DNA of 64,000 bases. Origin: Marinobacter sp. F3R11 (GTDB lineage Bacteria > Pseudomonadota > Gammaproteobacteria > Pseudomonadales > Oleiphilaceae). Below the pieces are notes generated by a model. That model did not search any database and was not told the origin of the DNA. It saw only the letters and a list, made by a program, of their open reading frames with translations. The translations under genes and the position numbers were made by a program. Location: assembly GCF_003318275.1 (NCBI RefSeq), contig NZ_QOCH01000015.1:1025677-1089676 (forward strand). The letters run 5' to 3'. Shown piece by piece: positions 1 to 10,828 of the stretch. The stretch's first letter is position 1. Each line of letters starts with the position of its first letter.

Positions 1-33
1 GGGTTTTTTTTGTGGATGCTTTTGATGAATATC

Positions 34-894
34 TCAGAATTTCTCCAGATACCCATCCGGCAATGCAATATCCATAGCAATCGGCAAATGATCCGACATG
101 GGATAACTTACCACCTCCGCACGCCGGACCTGCAAGCTCGGACTCACAAGAATATGGTCAAGCGCTTTCTCGGGACGCCAGCTAGGAAAGCTATGCGCCG
201 TATCCGGCAAAGGTACCAGGTCTGTATCCCTTAGCGGCGTCTGAGTAAGAAGCTCCTCAGCATGATTATTCATATCCCCCATGAGAATCACATGCCGGTA
301 TTTGGAAATGAGCTCACTGATAAAGCCAAGCTGGCGCTGCTGCGCCGCTTTGCTTAACGATAGATGCATAAGCACCAGAACCAGCGGATCTTCTTCAGTA
401 CCATATCGAACCACAATGGCCCCTCGCCCCGGAATCAACCCGGGCAACTTGTACTCTTTCACGTCCAGCGGCCGAAACCGGCTAAGCAAGCCATTGCTGT
501 GCTGGGCGATCTGCCCCAGATTGCGATTCAGTTGCTGATGCCAGTATGGGATACCAGCTGCCTCAGCAAGATATTGCACCTGATTGATATAGCCACTACG
601 CAAGCTCCCGCCGTCACACTCCTGCAAGGCAACCACATCGTAGTTGCTTAACAGAGAGGCTATGCGATCCAGGTTCTGGATTCGGTTGCGGTAGGGAAGA
701 AAGTGCTGCCAGCTTCGGGTCAGATAGTGGCGATAGGAGGAGGTGTTGATGCCCACCTGTATGTTGAATGTCAGCAGCCGCAGGTGGCGCTGGGGCTCAA
801 ACGCGGGCACATGCTCCAGACCCGAGTTCGAACCTCTCGGCTCGCCCCGGGAGCTGATGATACCGTCCAGCTGTTTCCTGAAGCGCTTATACAT
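34..894 (-). CDS. Endonuclease/exonuclease/phosphatase (EEP) family protein
   Basis: The 286-residue protein has the ordered motifs of the metal-dependent EEP superfamily (DNase I and exonuclease III type): LLTFNIQ near the N-terminus, the metal-binding Glu in QECDGG, HLSL, GDMNN, LDHILVS and a terminal SDHLPI carrying the catalytic His. The substrate could be nucleic acid, a phospholipid or an inositol phosphate; the sequence does not decide. I chose the ATG at 894, which has AGG seven bases upstream, over a TTG thirteen codons earlier with no ribosome site. It lies 68 nt downstream of dsbA on the same strand and is probably co-transcribed with it. There is no clear signal peptide, so a cytoplasmic location is likely. 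Confidence 0.82.
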   Translation of the reverse strand: MYKRFRKQLDGIISSRGEPRGSNSGLEHVPAFEPQRHLRLLTFNIQVGINTSSYRHYLTRSWQHFLPYRNRIQNLDRIASLLSNYDVVALQECDGGSLRSGYINQVQYLAEAAGIPYWHQQLNRNLGQIAQHSNGLLSRFRPLDVKEYKLPGLIPGRGAIVVRYGTEEDPLVLVLMHLSLSKAAQQRQLGFISELISKYRHVILMGDMNNHAEELLTQTPLRDTDLVPLPDTAHSFPSWRPEKALDHILVSPSLQVRRAEVVSYPMSDHLPIAMDIALPDGYLEKF

Positions 895-962
895 AATAAA
901 CCTGCGGCCCCGCTCCGCCAGATAACTCTTCAATCAAACAAGCCACCCAGCGGAGAACGACT

Positions 963-1598
963 TTATTTATCCGCAGAGTGCTCTTTCTCCACCAGATAGT
1001 CTACAACTTCCAGCATAGCCTCAAGACTACCTGCTGTGGAGGCACTGACCGTGTACTTGCCATTTACCATCATAGTCGGTGTGCCGGTAACCCGCGCGCC
1101 CCGCACTTTGGACTGGGCCTGTTGCATATGGGCATTTACGCCAAAACTATTGTAGTTTTCAAGGAATCCATCACGATCCACACCATAGCCGGCAACAAAA
1201 TCCGCCAGGGATTCACCGTCATTAAGCGGTCGGTGCTCACCGGCCAGAGCGACATACATCTGGTCGTGAACTTTATCCAGCGCACCCATGGCCTGAAGCG
1301 CATAAAATGCCCTGGCATGCGGCACCCAGGAACCGCCCAGTGCAGCGGGGATCCGCACATAGTTTACATAATCCGGAGCATTTGCTTCCCAATGCTCTGC
1401 CAGTGGCTTGAGGGCCTGGCAATGCGGGCAGCCGTACCAGAAGATTTCCGCCACCTCAACACCGGTATCCGAGCTGGTATGAATGGGAGTGTCCAGCTTT
1501 TTGTAATGTCGGCCTTCCTCCCAGTCAGCCGCATTGGCCTGGCCGAATACAGCAAAGACTGACAACAGCAGCACGGCCGTTCTTAGCGCTCGAAACAT
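963..1598 (-). CDS. dsbA: Periplasmic thiol:disulfide oxidoreductase DsbA
   Basis: DsbA donates disulfides to proteins folding in the periplasm and is re-oxidised by DsbB. The 211-residue protein has a signal peptide of about 23 residues ending in ANA, the redox motif CPHC at C57-C60 on a thioredoxin fold, and the cis-proline loop TGTPTMMVNG in the C-terminal third. Length matches the Pseudomonas-type family. It is followed by the EEP gene and preceded by the terminator of the cytochrome c4 gene, so it has its own promoter in roughly 1600-1690. Confidence 0.95.
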   Translation of the reverse strand: MFRALRTAVLLLSVFAVFGQANAADWEEGRHYKKLDTPIHTSSDTGVEVAEIFWYGCPHCQALKPLAEHWEANAPDYVNYVRIPAALGGSWVPHARAFYALQAMGALDKVHDQMYVALAGEHRPLNDGESLADFVAGYGVDRDGFLENYNSFGVNAHMQQAQSKVRGARVTGTPTMMVNGKYTVSASTAGSLEAMLEVVDYLVEKEHSADK

Positions 1599-1692
1599 GA
1601 AATATCTCCAGATTTTAGGATGTAGTTATGAGGGAATTATGACCTGTTGAACCTGAAAAGTTCCACTGTTCTGGATTACAGGATCGAAAGAC

Positions 1693-1721
1693 AAAAAACC
1701 CCGCACAAGGCGGGGTTTTTT
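1693..1721 (-). terminator. Rho-independent terminator of the cytochrome c4 gene
   Basis: A perfect 12-bp stem, AAAAAACCCCGC against GCGGGGTTTTTT with a five-base loop, lies 20 nt past the cytochrome stop codon. A-tracts and T-tracts on both sides make it potentially bidirectional, but only a leftward transcript arrives here. Confidence 0.92.
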
Positions 1722-1740
1722 CAGACATAGAACAGCCGGA

Positions 1741-2349
1741 TCAGTTCAGGCCCGAAATATAACTGGCGACGGCCTCGATCTCTGCATCTGTCAATCTGGA
1801 CGCAACGTCCATCATGATAGCCGCATTGGTGCCACTGTTCCGCGTACCGTCACGATAGGCGTTCAGCTGTTTGACCAGATATTCCGCATTCTGGCCACCA
1901 ATATGCGGGTAGCCGGCAGGCGCATTACCCTTGCCCTGCGGGTTATGGCAGCCAGAGCAAGCCGGAACTCCGGAAGCCATATTGCCACCACGATATACCG
2001 CAGCACCTTTCTCTACCAATTCCGGATCTGCCTGACTAACGCCCATATCCTGTGATGCAAAATAGGCCGCCAGATCCTGAAGATCCTGCTTGGATTTCCC
2101 ATCCAGTTGCCCGGTCATCTCCGGAATAGACCGGGAATTTTCCTGTATGGCCACTAACTGGTCATACATATATCTTTCACCCAGCCCGGCTATTTTTGGA
2201 TAGGAACCCATAATAGGCTTCGCCCCACCCTGACCATGACACGCCTGACAGGCCACCGCATTCTGCTTACCAGCTTCAGGATCACCCGCTCCATGCGCCA
2301 TGGCACTAAGCCCAACGCCGAATACAAACCCTGCGATCAGTTTCTTCAT
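1741..2349 (-). CDS. Di-haem cytochrome c4
   Basis: The 202-residue exported protein has a signal peptide (MKKLIAGFVFGVG to MAHGA) and two haem c attachment motifs, CQACH at about 34-38 and CSGCH at about 131-135, one in each half. This is the tandem cytochrome c domain layout of c4, which carries electrons from the bc1 complex to terminal oxidases. I chose the ATG at 2349, preceded by GGAG, because the longer reading frame adds 24 non-signal residues. The gene is divergent from engB, as is common in Pseudomonas relatives, with the shared promoter region at 2350-2522. Confidence 0.93.
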   Translation of the reverse strand: MKKLIAGFVFGVGLSAMAHGAGDPEAGKQNAVACQACHGQGGAKPIMGSYPKIAGLGERYMYDQLVAIQENSRSIPEMTGQLDGKSKQDLQDLAAYFASQDMGVSQADPELVEKGAAVYRGGNMASGVPACSGCHNPQGKGNAPAGYPHIGGQNAEYLVKQLNAYRDGTRNSGTNAAIMMDVASRLTDAEIEAVASYISGLN

Positions 2350-2522
2350 GCTCGCTCCGCTTCTCTCATCTCGAAAATATTCTTTGTTTGCAGCCGGCAG
2401 GCGCTGACCAGTCACGCTCAAAACCGGGACTGACAGCGGTTACGCCAAGCGTACCGCCCGGATTTGGTGTAGCATTATACATTAATCCCTGATAACTGAA
2501 ATCCAAAGGAAAGCCAACTGCT

Positions 2523-3161
2523 GTGGACTCTGATCTGACTCAAAAAAGCATCTCTTTTAACAGCGCCCGCTTCCTGGTCAGCGCCCCCCGATTGGAAGAC
2601 TGCCCGCCGGACACAGGTGCCGAGGTGGCCTTTGCAGGGCGCTCGAATGCCGGCAAGTCCAGTGCGATGAATGCAATCACCGCAAACGGCAAACTGGCCC
2701 GAACCAGTAAAACCCCGGGGCGCACACGCCTTATTAACTTTTTTTCCCTGAATCGTGAGCATGTCCGGCTCGTAGACCTGCCCGGATATGGCTACGCAAA
2801 AGTATCAAGGGATATGAAAGACGACTGGCAAAAACACCTTGGGCATTACCTGAACGATCGTCGATGCCTGCGAGGTCTGGTTCTGGTGATGGATATCCGC
2901 CATCCCCTTACCGATTTTGACCAAATGATGGTGGAATGGTGTGAGCATAACAAGTTGCCACTGATGATTCTGGCAACCAAAGCAGACAAACTTAAATTCG
3001 GTCAGGCAAAGAACAGCATGCTGGACATTTCCCGCAAGCTTGAGTCCTTCTCCTGTGTTGAGCACCTGCTCATGTTTTCATCAACCTCAAAGCGTGGCGT
3101 TGATGAGTGCCGGGCGGCGCTGATTGACTGGCTGGAAGGAACCGGGGAAACAGGAGAATAA
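2523..3161 (+). CDS. engB: Ribosome biogenesis GTPase EngB (YihA/YsxC)
   Basis: This is an essential small Ras-like GTPase for large-subunit assembly. The G-motifs are in order: G1 GRSNAGKSS (39-47), G2 TPGRT (64-68), G3 DLPG (85-88) in the family signature DLPGYGYAKV, G4 TKAD (152-155) and a G5-like SST near 180. The length of 212 residues is normal. The start is a GTG at 2523 with AAGGAA about eleven bases upstream. The gene converges on the TetR gene, with a hairpin between them. Confidence 0.96.
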   Translation: MDSDLTQKSISFNSARFLVSAPRLEDCPPDTGAEVAFAGRSNAGKSSAMNAITANGKLARTSKTPGRTRLINFFSLNREHVRLVDLPGYGYAKVSRDMKDDWQKHLGHYLNDRRCLRGLVLVMDIRHPLTDFDQMMVEWCEHNKLPLMILATKADKLKFGQAKNSMLDISRKLESFSCVEHLLMFSSTSKRGVDECRAALIDWLEGTGETGE

Positions 3162-3171
3162 AACAGAAAAA

Positions 3172-3197
3172 ACCGGCCTGGGAAAAAGCAGGCCGGT
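3172..3197 (-). terminator. Hairpin terminator between engB and the TetR gene
   Basis: ACCGGCCTG pairs perfectly with CAGGCCGGT around an eight-base loop. Read leftward it is followed by TTTTTT, so it best terminates the TetR transcript. The rightward side has only scattered A and T, so it would be weak for engB. Confidence 0.75.
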
Positions 3198-3239
3198 AAA
3201 ACGTCAGGGTCTACAATGTGCTAAAACCTGAGAACTCAC

Positions 3240-3953
3240 TCAGGAGACGCCAGAAACGTCCGAATTGCCGGCGTCTGTTAATGAGACAGCTTCTCCCGGC
3301 AAAGGTTCCGGCATTGTTGGCCGATATTGCTCCCGAAGCACCATCACCTGCTCCCGGTAAGCCGGCGTCAGGTAAGGAACTTCAATCGTCAAGACCTGAT
3401 AAATACCTTGTTTCAGTTCATGAATGGTCAGGCTGGCGGAAGTTTTTTCGGCATGAGCGGTCTTCAGAAATGCCATCCAGTTAGTGATCACCAGCCAGAC
3501 ATTCAGCGACATAGCCTTCCGGAGAGATTCGGGTTGAGGCTCTATAATCCCTGCATCTTCCTGCTTTTCGAATATTCGGCTGATGGCCGCAAGACACCGG
3601 TCGGTGAAGTCCCGGTAATCGCTGCGCAGACGCGGGTCCCTGTCCAGCAGGTACTCCAGATCCCGGTGAAAAAACCGGTAATTCCAAAGCCCGTCAAATA
3701 CTGACTCCAGATAAAACATCATATCAGCCAGTGTCATGGAACGGCCTTCCGGGATGTCCAGATAAAAATCCACCAGTTTTTCGTATTCCTGAAATAACTC
3801 GTAAATAATGTCGGACTTGTTGCGGAAGTGGTAATAAAGATTACCCGGAGAAATGGCCAGGTGAGCCGCGATATGATTCGTCGTGACGTTTCTCTCGCCC
3901 TGCTCATTAAATAACTCAAGGCTGGATAACAGTATTTTATCTCTGGTCTTCAT
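3240..3953 (-). CDS. TetR-family regulator next to the aldehyde dehydrogenase
   Basis: The 237-residue protein starts with a TetR helix-turn-helix (about residues 5-50; NVTTNHIAAHLAIS then GNLYYHF). The remainder is a TetR ligand-binding domain with a disordered, proline-rich tail. The gene is transcribed away from the aldehyde dehydrogenase gene, and the 177-bp gap between them has a perfect 16-bp palindrome (4024-4039). The simplest reading is a repressor controlling itself and the dehydrogenase. The inducer is unknown; an aromatic or fatty aldehyde or its acid is plausible. Confidence 0.85.
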   Translation of the reverse strand: MKTRDKILLSSLELFNEQGERNVTTNHIAAHLAISPGNLYYHFRNKSDIIYELFQEYEKLVDFYLDIPEGRSMTLADMMFYLESVFDGLWNYRFFHRDLEYLLDRDPRLRSDYRDFTDRCLAAISRIFEKQEDAGIIEPQPESLRKAMSLNVWLVITNWMAFLKTAHAEKTSASLTIHELKQGIYQVLTIEVPYLTPAYREQVMVLREQYRPTMPEPLPGEAVSLTDAGNSDVSGVS

Positions 3954-4014
3954 AAACTTATCAGCGCCTGTGGTTTAACAGCTCACATATGCCCTGGCCG
4001 GCATTGAGGCTCGC

Positions 4015-4043
4015 TTGACTATCTAGAGTATATACTCTAATAA
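4015..4043 (+). promoter_or_regulatory. Predicted promoter and TetR operator
   Basis: TTGACT (4015-4020) and TAATAA (4038-4043) are 17 bp apart and read toward the dehydrogenase. The spacer is filled by the perfect palindrome TAGAGTATATACTCTA (4024-4039). A TetR dimer bound there would block RNA polymerase. The palindrome is seen directly; promoter and operator roles are inferred. Confidence 0.65.
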
Positions 4044-4130
4044 TACACCCCAGCGCAAATTGAGCATTTTTTCGCCAACCAAAAACACCCGGCTGCTGCC
4101 GCGAAGCGATGGCGTCGAAAGGAGGACATC

Positions 4131-5576
4131 ATGGGTGCCAGCGTTGTTCAGCTCACTGAGAGCCAAAAGCACATTCAGCATACTCATCGGGTGTTCGAGG
4201 ATCAGAAGAGGGCATTCCACAGCAACCCTGCACCGTCGCTGGCTGAACGCGAAGACAACCTGAAACGCCTCAAACAGGCTCTGCTGACCTATCAGGATCG
4301 CCTGCTTGAGGCTATAGACCAGGACTTCTCATGTCGCTCACGGGATGAATCCCTGATTGCAGAAATCATGCCTTCAATTCAGGGTATCAACTACACCCTG
4401 AAAAACCTTGAAGGCTGGATGAAACCGTCCCGCCGGCACGTCTCCATTTTATTTCAGCCTGCCAGCAACAGGGTCTGTTATCAGCCCAAAGGCGTTGTGG
4501 GTGTGATAGTGCCCTGGAACTACCCGCTCTACCTCGCAGTCGGCCCACTGGTGGCCTCGCTTGCGGCGGGCAATCGAACCATGATCAAAATGTCCGAATT
4601 CACGCCTCACACATCTGCGCTGTTCCAGAAGCTTATTGCGGAAAATTTTCCGGAAGACCTGGTGTCGGTTATCAATGGCGAGGCTGATGTTGCTGCCGAC
4701 TTTTCCGCCCGGCCATTCGACCACATGCTGTTCACCGGCTCCACCTCCGTTGGCAAACTGGTGATGCGCGCAGCTTCTGAAAACCTGACGCCCGTTACGC
4801 TGGAGCTGGGTGGCAAATCACCCGCAATCGTCTCCCCGGACGTTCCCATGGAAGATGTGGCCCAGCGCATTGCCTTTGGCAAAGCATTCAATGCCGGCCA
4901 GACCTGCGTGGCACCGGACTACGTACTCTGCCCCGATGACCGTATTCAGGCCTTCGTAGACGAGTTCCGTGCACAGTTTTCGGAGATGTACCCCTCTCTG
5001 CGCGATAATGACGACTACACGGCCATTATCAACGAGCGCCAGTACAATCGCCTGCAAGGCTATCTGGAAGACGCCCGGACCAAAGGTGCCGAGCTGATCG
5101 AGATCAACCCGGCGCAGGAAAACTTCAGTGATGGTACTCACAAGATTCCGGTGACTCTGGTTCTGAAAACCACACCGGACATGAAAGTCATGCAGGACGA
5201 AATTTTCGGCCCCATCCTCCCGGTTGTGGGCTATGAAAACCTCGATGACGCAATCCAGTTTGTCAATGATCGCCCGCGCCCACTGGCACTCTACTTTTTC
5301 GGCTACGACCGCGACCAGCAGCAACAAGTAGTCAACAAAACGCTTTCGGGGGGCATGTGCATCAACGATTCACTGATGCATGTCGCTCAGGACGATCTGC
5401 CTTTCGGTGGAGTAGGCGACTCCGGCATGGGCCACTACCATGGCAAGGAAGGCTTCCTTACCTTCTCGCATCAGCGTGCCATTTTTGCCAAACAGAAGTT
5501 CAATAGCGGGAAGTTTGTTTATCCTCCCTATGGGACATCCTTCCACAAAATGGTTTATAGATTTTTTATTCGCTGA
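4131..5576 (+). CDS. Coniferyl-aldehyde-type NAD(P)+ aldehyde dehydrogenase
   Basis: This 481-residue class 3-like aldehyde dehydrogenase oxidises an aldehyde to the acid. It has the Rossmann stretch GVVGVIVPWNYP (about 121-132), FTGSTSVGKL (201-210), the general base E225 in VTLELGGKSP and the nucleophile C259 in NAGQTCVAP. The C-terminus with hydrophobic and basic residues resembles the CalB group (coniferyl aldehyde dehydrogenase) and fatty aldehyde enzymes, so the natural substrate may be a long-chain aldehyde. The start has a perfect AGGAGG site. It probably belongs to the divergent TetR regulator. Confidence 0.88.
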   Translation: MGASVVQLTESQKHIQHTHRVFEDQKRAFHSNPAPSLAEREDNLKRLKQALLTYQDRLLEAIDQDFSCRSRDESLIAEIMPSIQGINYTLKNLEGWMKPSRRHVSILFQPASNRVCYQPKGVVGVIVPWNYPLYLAVGPLVASLAAGNRTMIKMSEFTPHTSALFQKLIAENFPEDLVSVINGEADVAADFSARPFDHMLFTGSTSVGKLVMRAASENLTPVTLELGGKSPAIVSPDVPMEDVAQRIAFGKAFNAGQTCVAPDYVLCPDDRIQAFVDEFRAQFSEMYPSLRDNDDYTAIINERQYNRLQGYLEDARTKGAELIEINPAQENFSDGTHKIPVTLVLKTTPDMKVMQDEIFGPILPVVGYENLDDAIQFVNDRPRPLALYFFGYDRDQQQQVVNKTLSGGMCINDSLMHVAQDDLPFGGVGDSGMGHYHGKEGFLTFSHQRAIFAKQKFNSGKFVYPPYGTSFHKMVYRFFIR

Positions 5577-5648
5577 GCACCCTGCACTTTGGCCGGGGCT
5601 CTCACAGGGCCCTGCGCACAGCAGCTACAGAAATAACCGGAATGCTGA

Positions 5649-6164
<516 letters not shown>

Positions 6165-6183
6165 AACCACCTCTGCCAACAAA

Positions 6184-6207
6184 AAAAAGCCCCATTCGGG
6201 GCTTTTT
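6184..6207. terminator. Bidirectional rho-independent terminator
   Basis: AAAAAGCCCC pairs perfectly with GGGGCTTTTT around the loop ATTC, between the converging coaD and DUF945 genes. Runs of A on the left and T on the right make it work for both transcripts. Confidence 0.93.
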
Positions 6208-6222
6208 CTGATCCAAAGCACT

Positions 6223-7509
6223 CTAGAACAGCGGTGGCAAAGGAATTTCCTGACCATTAACGTTGATCACCATGTCGTTCAGCTTCGCAGCCAGCACGAG
6301 GCGGTCTCCCTCAGGCACCAACAACCCCTGTTTGATCAACGGCGCCAACTGCATACGCACTGCAGGGTACTCATCCGCCAGCACCGAAGGCATGCTCAGA
6401 TTCATGGTTCCGGTTAACTGCTGCATAACCATCAACATTTCAGCTTTCTGATCATCTGCCAACTCGGGATGACTGATCATTAGGCTGCCGGTTACCGCGC
6501 CCTCCGGCGTATTCAGGGAGAGTTCGGGAAACCCGACAGAGAACCCTTCCATGGCAAGGTCACGCATGGCCGTACTCACCTGCCCCATAGCCGCCATCTG
6601 CCGTTCAAAAGCCTCACGGCCGCCGGGATCCGGTGCAAGCGCCAGGCCCTGAAGCTCAGCCATGCTGGTTGTCAGACTGTTCCAGCTCGCAACATCCAGG
6701 TCCTGCAGAACAAATGCAACCTTGTGAGGCCCATAGGCCTGATCTTCAAGGCGCACATTCTCTGCCTCAATTGAAAACCGGGAATCCAGCCGCTGCCCGT
6801 CATCTTTTGCCTCGGTACTGCTGCTCGCCCGCAATTCCTCCAGGGTTATATGCTGTGCCGTGGGTGACCTTAACGCAACAGACGCAATTGAGGCATCCAT
6901 GATGCCTGTCCATACATCACCATTCAGGTGAGACATGCTTTGCTCAACGCGGAAGTTATTAACGCGAACGCTCGTATCCGGCCCGGTAAAACTAATCTGT
7001 GGCCATACGATCAGCGCTTCAGCCCGGGACCCGGCATTACTGACTTCAACCCGGACAACACCACCACTGGTGCTAAGTGATTCACCGCTTTCAGGCTCAT
7101 CAATGTTGATAGCCGGGGCTTCCAGCTCAAGCACTGCTGTACCCCAGATACGGGTTTCCAGAGTCAGCCGCGGCTGCTCCTGAAACCAGTCAGAGCCTTC
7201 TGGCGCCCAACCGCCCACCGGCTTGAAGTCAATGAAGCTGCCGGTGAGGCCATGAGTCACGTCGGCACGATACTCTATGGGGTGAGTTTCGCCATTCTCA
7301 GGATTAAGCAGGGTCAGCTCGCCATCCAGTTCTGCACTAAAGAATCCCCGCCGATAATCCTCCGTCTGCACCTGCACAAACTGCTGTGACTGATTCAGTT
7401 CCCGGGTGACCTCTTGCCACTGCTGCTCTGTCACATAACCCACTACCCAAGGCATTGAGCCAGCCACTACCAGTATAGCGGTACCAGCAATAATCCATTT
7501 TGCTTTCAA
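6223..7509 (-). CDS. DUF945 (YdgA-like) family protein
   Basis: The 428-residue protein has an N-terminal membrane or signal segment (about residues 4-26, WIIAGTAILVVAGSMPWVVG) followed by a large predicted periplasmic beta-rich region. The early stretch YRRGFFSAELDGELTL, in which a twisted repeat follows a QVQTEDYRRG lead-in, is characteristic of DUF945. No enzymatic motif is visible. It is the last gene of a leftward hemB-ppk-DUF945 unit, 22 nt after ppk. The role of the family is not established. Confidence 0.75.
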   Translation of the reverse strand: MKAKWIIAGTAILVVAGSMPWVVGYVTEQQWQEVTRELNQSQQFVQVQTEDYRRGFFSAELDGELTLLNPENGETHPIEYRADVTHGLTGSFIDFKPVGGWAPEGSDWFQEQPRLTLETRIWGTAVLELEAPAINIDEPESGESLSTSGGVVRVEVSNAGSRAEALIVWPQISFTGPDTSVRVNNFRVEQSMSHLNGDVWTGIMDASIASVALRSPTAQHITLEELRASSSTEAKDDGQRLDSRFSIEAENVRLEDQAYGPHKVAFVLQDLDVASWNSLTTSMAELQGLALAPDPGGREAFERQMAAMGQVSTAMRDLAMEGFSVGFPELSLNTPEGAVTGSLMISHPELADDQKAEMLMVMQQLTGTMNLSMPSVLADEYPAVRMQLAPLIKQGLLVPEGDRLVLAAKLNDMVINVNGQEIPLPPLF

Positions 7510-7531
7510 AAATTTTCTCCGTCTGAAAATG

Positions 7532-9673
7532 TCAGGATTTCCCCGTCAGGCGCTCTAGCAACACCAGTTGCGCAGCGAAACGTTCTTCTCCCTCGGCCGG
7601 CTGGTTCTGAATATAGCTTCCATCCGGTTGTAGGACCCAGGACTGGCAATTATCTGCCAGATAGGTGTCCAGATCTTCACGCACCCGTGCTATCAATTCC
7701 GGATCTTCAATGGGAAATGCCGTCTCAACCCGGTTCAGCAGATTGCGTTCCATACCATCTGCACTTGAGCAGTAAACCTCCGGTTTTCCATTATTACCGA
7801 AACAATAAATTCGGGTATGCTCCAGAAAACGCCCCACAACAGACCGCACCCGGATATTATCGGAAAGCCCTGGTACTCCGGGCTTGAGGCTGCAAATACC
7901 ACGTACAATCAAATCAATTTGCACGCCAGCCTGAGAAGCCCGGTAAAGCGCCTTGATCAGCTGAATTTCTGTCAGCCCATTGATTTTAATGATAATCCGC
8001 CCCTTGCGCCCCAAAGTAGTCTCACGCTCAACCAGACCAAGCAACCGGGTAAGCAACGTAAACGGCGCATGAAACAATTTCTTGATTTTTAAGGCCTTAC
8101 CCATTCCAGTCAGCTGCTGGAACAGTTTATTCACGTCGTCGCCGATCGACTCATCACAGGTCAGAAAACTATAATCAGTGTACAGGCGCGCATTACCCGC
8201 ATGATAGTTGCCAGTTCCCAAATGCACGTAACGACGTAAACGTCCCTCTTCCCGACGCACAATCAGAATCATCTTGGCGTGCGTTTTGTAACCCACAACG
8301 CCGTACACCACAATGACACCGGCTTCCTGCAACCGGCTCGCCAGCTCAAGGTTCTCCGCTTCACTGAATCGTGCCCGCAGCTCAACAACTGCCGTCACCT
8401 CCTTGCCCCGGCGGGCCGCATCTGCCAGAGCCTCAACAATCTCCGAATCAGCACCGGTACGATACAGGGTCTGCCGAATAGCCAGAACTTGCGGGTCTTT
8501 CGCTGCCTGTCGCAACAGATCAACTACCGGGCTGAAATTCTGGAACGGGTGATGCAGTAAAATAGGCCGTTTGCGAATAGCATCAAATATGGTTTCTTTG
8601 CTTCGAATCGAGCGGGGGATGGAGGGCGAGAAACCAGCGTAAGTCAGGTCGGGGCGATCCACCAGACTGGTAACAGCCATCAGCCGGGTGAGGTTCACAG
8701 GCCCGTTCACCTGGTACAGGTCCCGCGCCCCCAGACCGAATTCCGTCAACAGGAACTGCACCAACTCCTGTGGACAGTTGTCTGCAACCTCCAGCCTGAC
8801 ACCATCACCAAACCGGCGACTGAGAAGTTCACCGCGCAGTGCCGAAGCCAGATCTTCAAGATCGTCTTCCAACTCCAGATCGGCGTTACGCGTGAGCCGG
8901 AACTGATAGCAGCCTTTAACCTCCATACCAGGGAACAGTTCATCAGCATGGGCATGAATTATGGAAGACAGGAATACAAGATTCTCTCCGCCCTTACATA
9001 TCTCATCCGGCAGGCGCACCAGCCTCGGCAGTGAGCGGGGCGCAGGCACGATGGCCATTCCGGTCTCCCGACCAAAAGCATCCTTGCCATCCAGCTCAAC
9101 AATAAAGTTCAGACTTTTGTTCACCAGTCGAGGGAACGGATGCGACGGGTCCAGCCCGATAGGGCTGACCACAGGCAGAATCTCTTCTTCAAAATAGTTG
9201 CGAACCCACTCCGTCTGCTCAGGCGTCCATTCCCGCCGTCGCACGAAGTGAATGTTCTCTTTCTCCAGCTCAGGAATCAGAACATTGTTCAGGATGTCGT
9301 ACTGCTCGTTGATATACTCATGAGCAACACGACTGATCTCACTCAGCGCCTGCTCCGGGATCATGCCATCGGCACCCACTGCCTCCCGGCCATATTTCAT
9401 TTGCTGACGCAGGCCGGCTACCCGTATTTCAAAAAACTCGTCCATGTTACTGCTGAAAATGCAGCAGAAAATCAGGCGGTTAAACAACGGATGAGTAGTA
9501 TCGAGCGCCTGTTTCAGCACCCGGTAGTTGAACTGGAGTTGGCTCAGCTCGCGATTAAAGTAATTCTCACTGGCATCCAGATTGATTACTTCACCTGCCG
9601 GGGGAACACCTACCGGAACCGGAACGCTCTGCTCTCCGCCCGCCTTCAGCTTGCTGGTGATTTCCGTTGTCAT
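7532..9673 (-). CDS. ppk: Polyphosphate kinase 1
   Basis: Ppk1 reversibly polymerises the gamma-phosphate of ATP into polyphosphate. The 713-residue protein has the full N-, H-, C1- and C2-domain layout: NYFNRELSQLQFN near residue 37, the autophosphorylated His as H465 in GYKTHAK, and YVHLGTGNYH at about 482-491. It lies 65 nt after hemB and 22 nt before DUF945 on the same strand. The pairing of hemB with ppk is also known in pseudomonads. No Pho box is seen ahead of the operon. Confidence 0.96.
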   Translation of the reverse strand: MTTEITSKLKAGGEQSVPVPVGVPPAGEVINLDASENYFNRELSQLQFNYRVLKQALDTTHPLFNRLIFCCIFSSNMDEFFEIRVAGLRQQMKYGREAVGADGMIPEQALSEISRVAHEYINEQYDILNNVLIPELEKENIHFVRRREWTPEQTEWVRNYFEEEILPVVSPIGLDPSHPFPRLVNKSLNFIVELDGKDAFGRETGMAIVPAPRSLPRLVRLPDEICKGGENLVFLSSIIHAHADELFPGMEVKGCYQFRLTRNADLELEDDLEDLASALRGELLSRRFGDGVRLEVADNCPQELVQFLLTEFGLGARDLYQVNGPVNLTRLMAVTSLVDRPDLTYAGFSPSIPRSIRSKETIFDAIRKRPILLHHPFQNFSPVVDLLRQAAKDPQVLAIRQTLYRTGADSEIVEALADAARRGKEVTAVVELRARFSEAENLELASRLQEAGVIVVYGVVGYKTHAKMILIVRREEGRLRRYVHLGTGNYHAGNARLYTDYSFLTCDESIGDDVNKLFQQLTGMGKALKIKKLFHAPFTLLTRLLGLVERETTLGRKGRIIIKINGLTEIQLIKALYRASQAGVQIDLIVRGICSLKPGVPGLSDNIRVRSVVGRFLEHTRIYCFGNNGKPEVYCSSADGMERNLLNRVETAFPIEDPELIARVREDLDTYLADNCQSWVLQPDGSYIQNQPAEGEERFAAQLVLLERLTGKS

Positions 9674-9738
9674 GGCCTTTCCGCTCCTGTGTAGTTTGCC
9701 CCCGGACTCTCTCCGGCAGCGGGTGTCGCGCTATGAAT

Positions 9739-10791
<1,053 letters not shown>

Positions 10792-10828
10792 TCAAAATCC
10801 CGGCGCCATGACGACACCGCCTGTCCCA

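Noticed and set aside
1..33. T-run at the left edge as a terminator
   Set aside because: The stem would lie outside the window, so it cannot be assessed.
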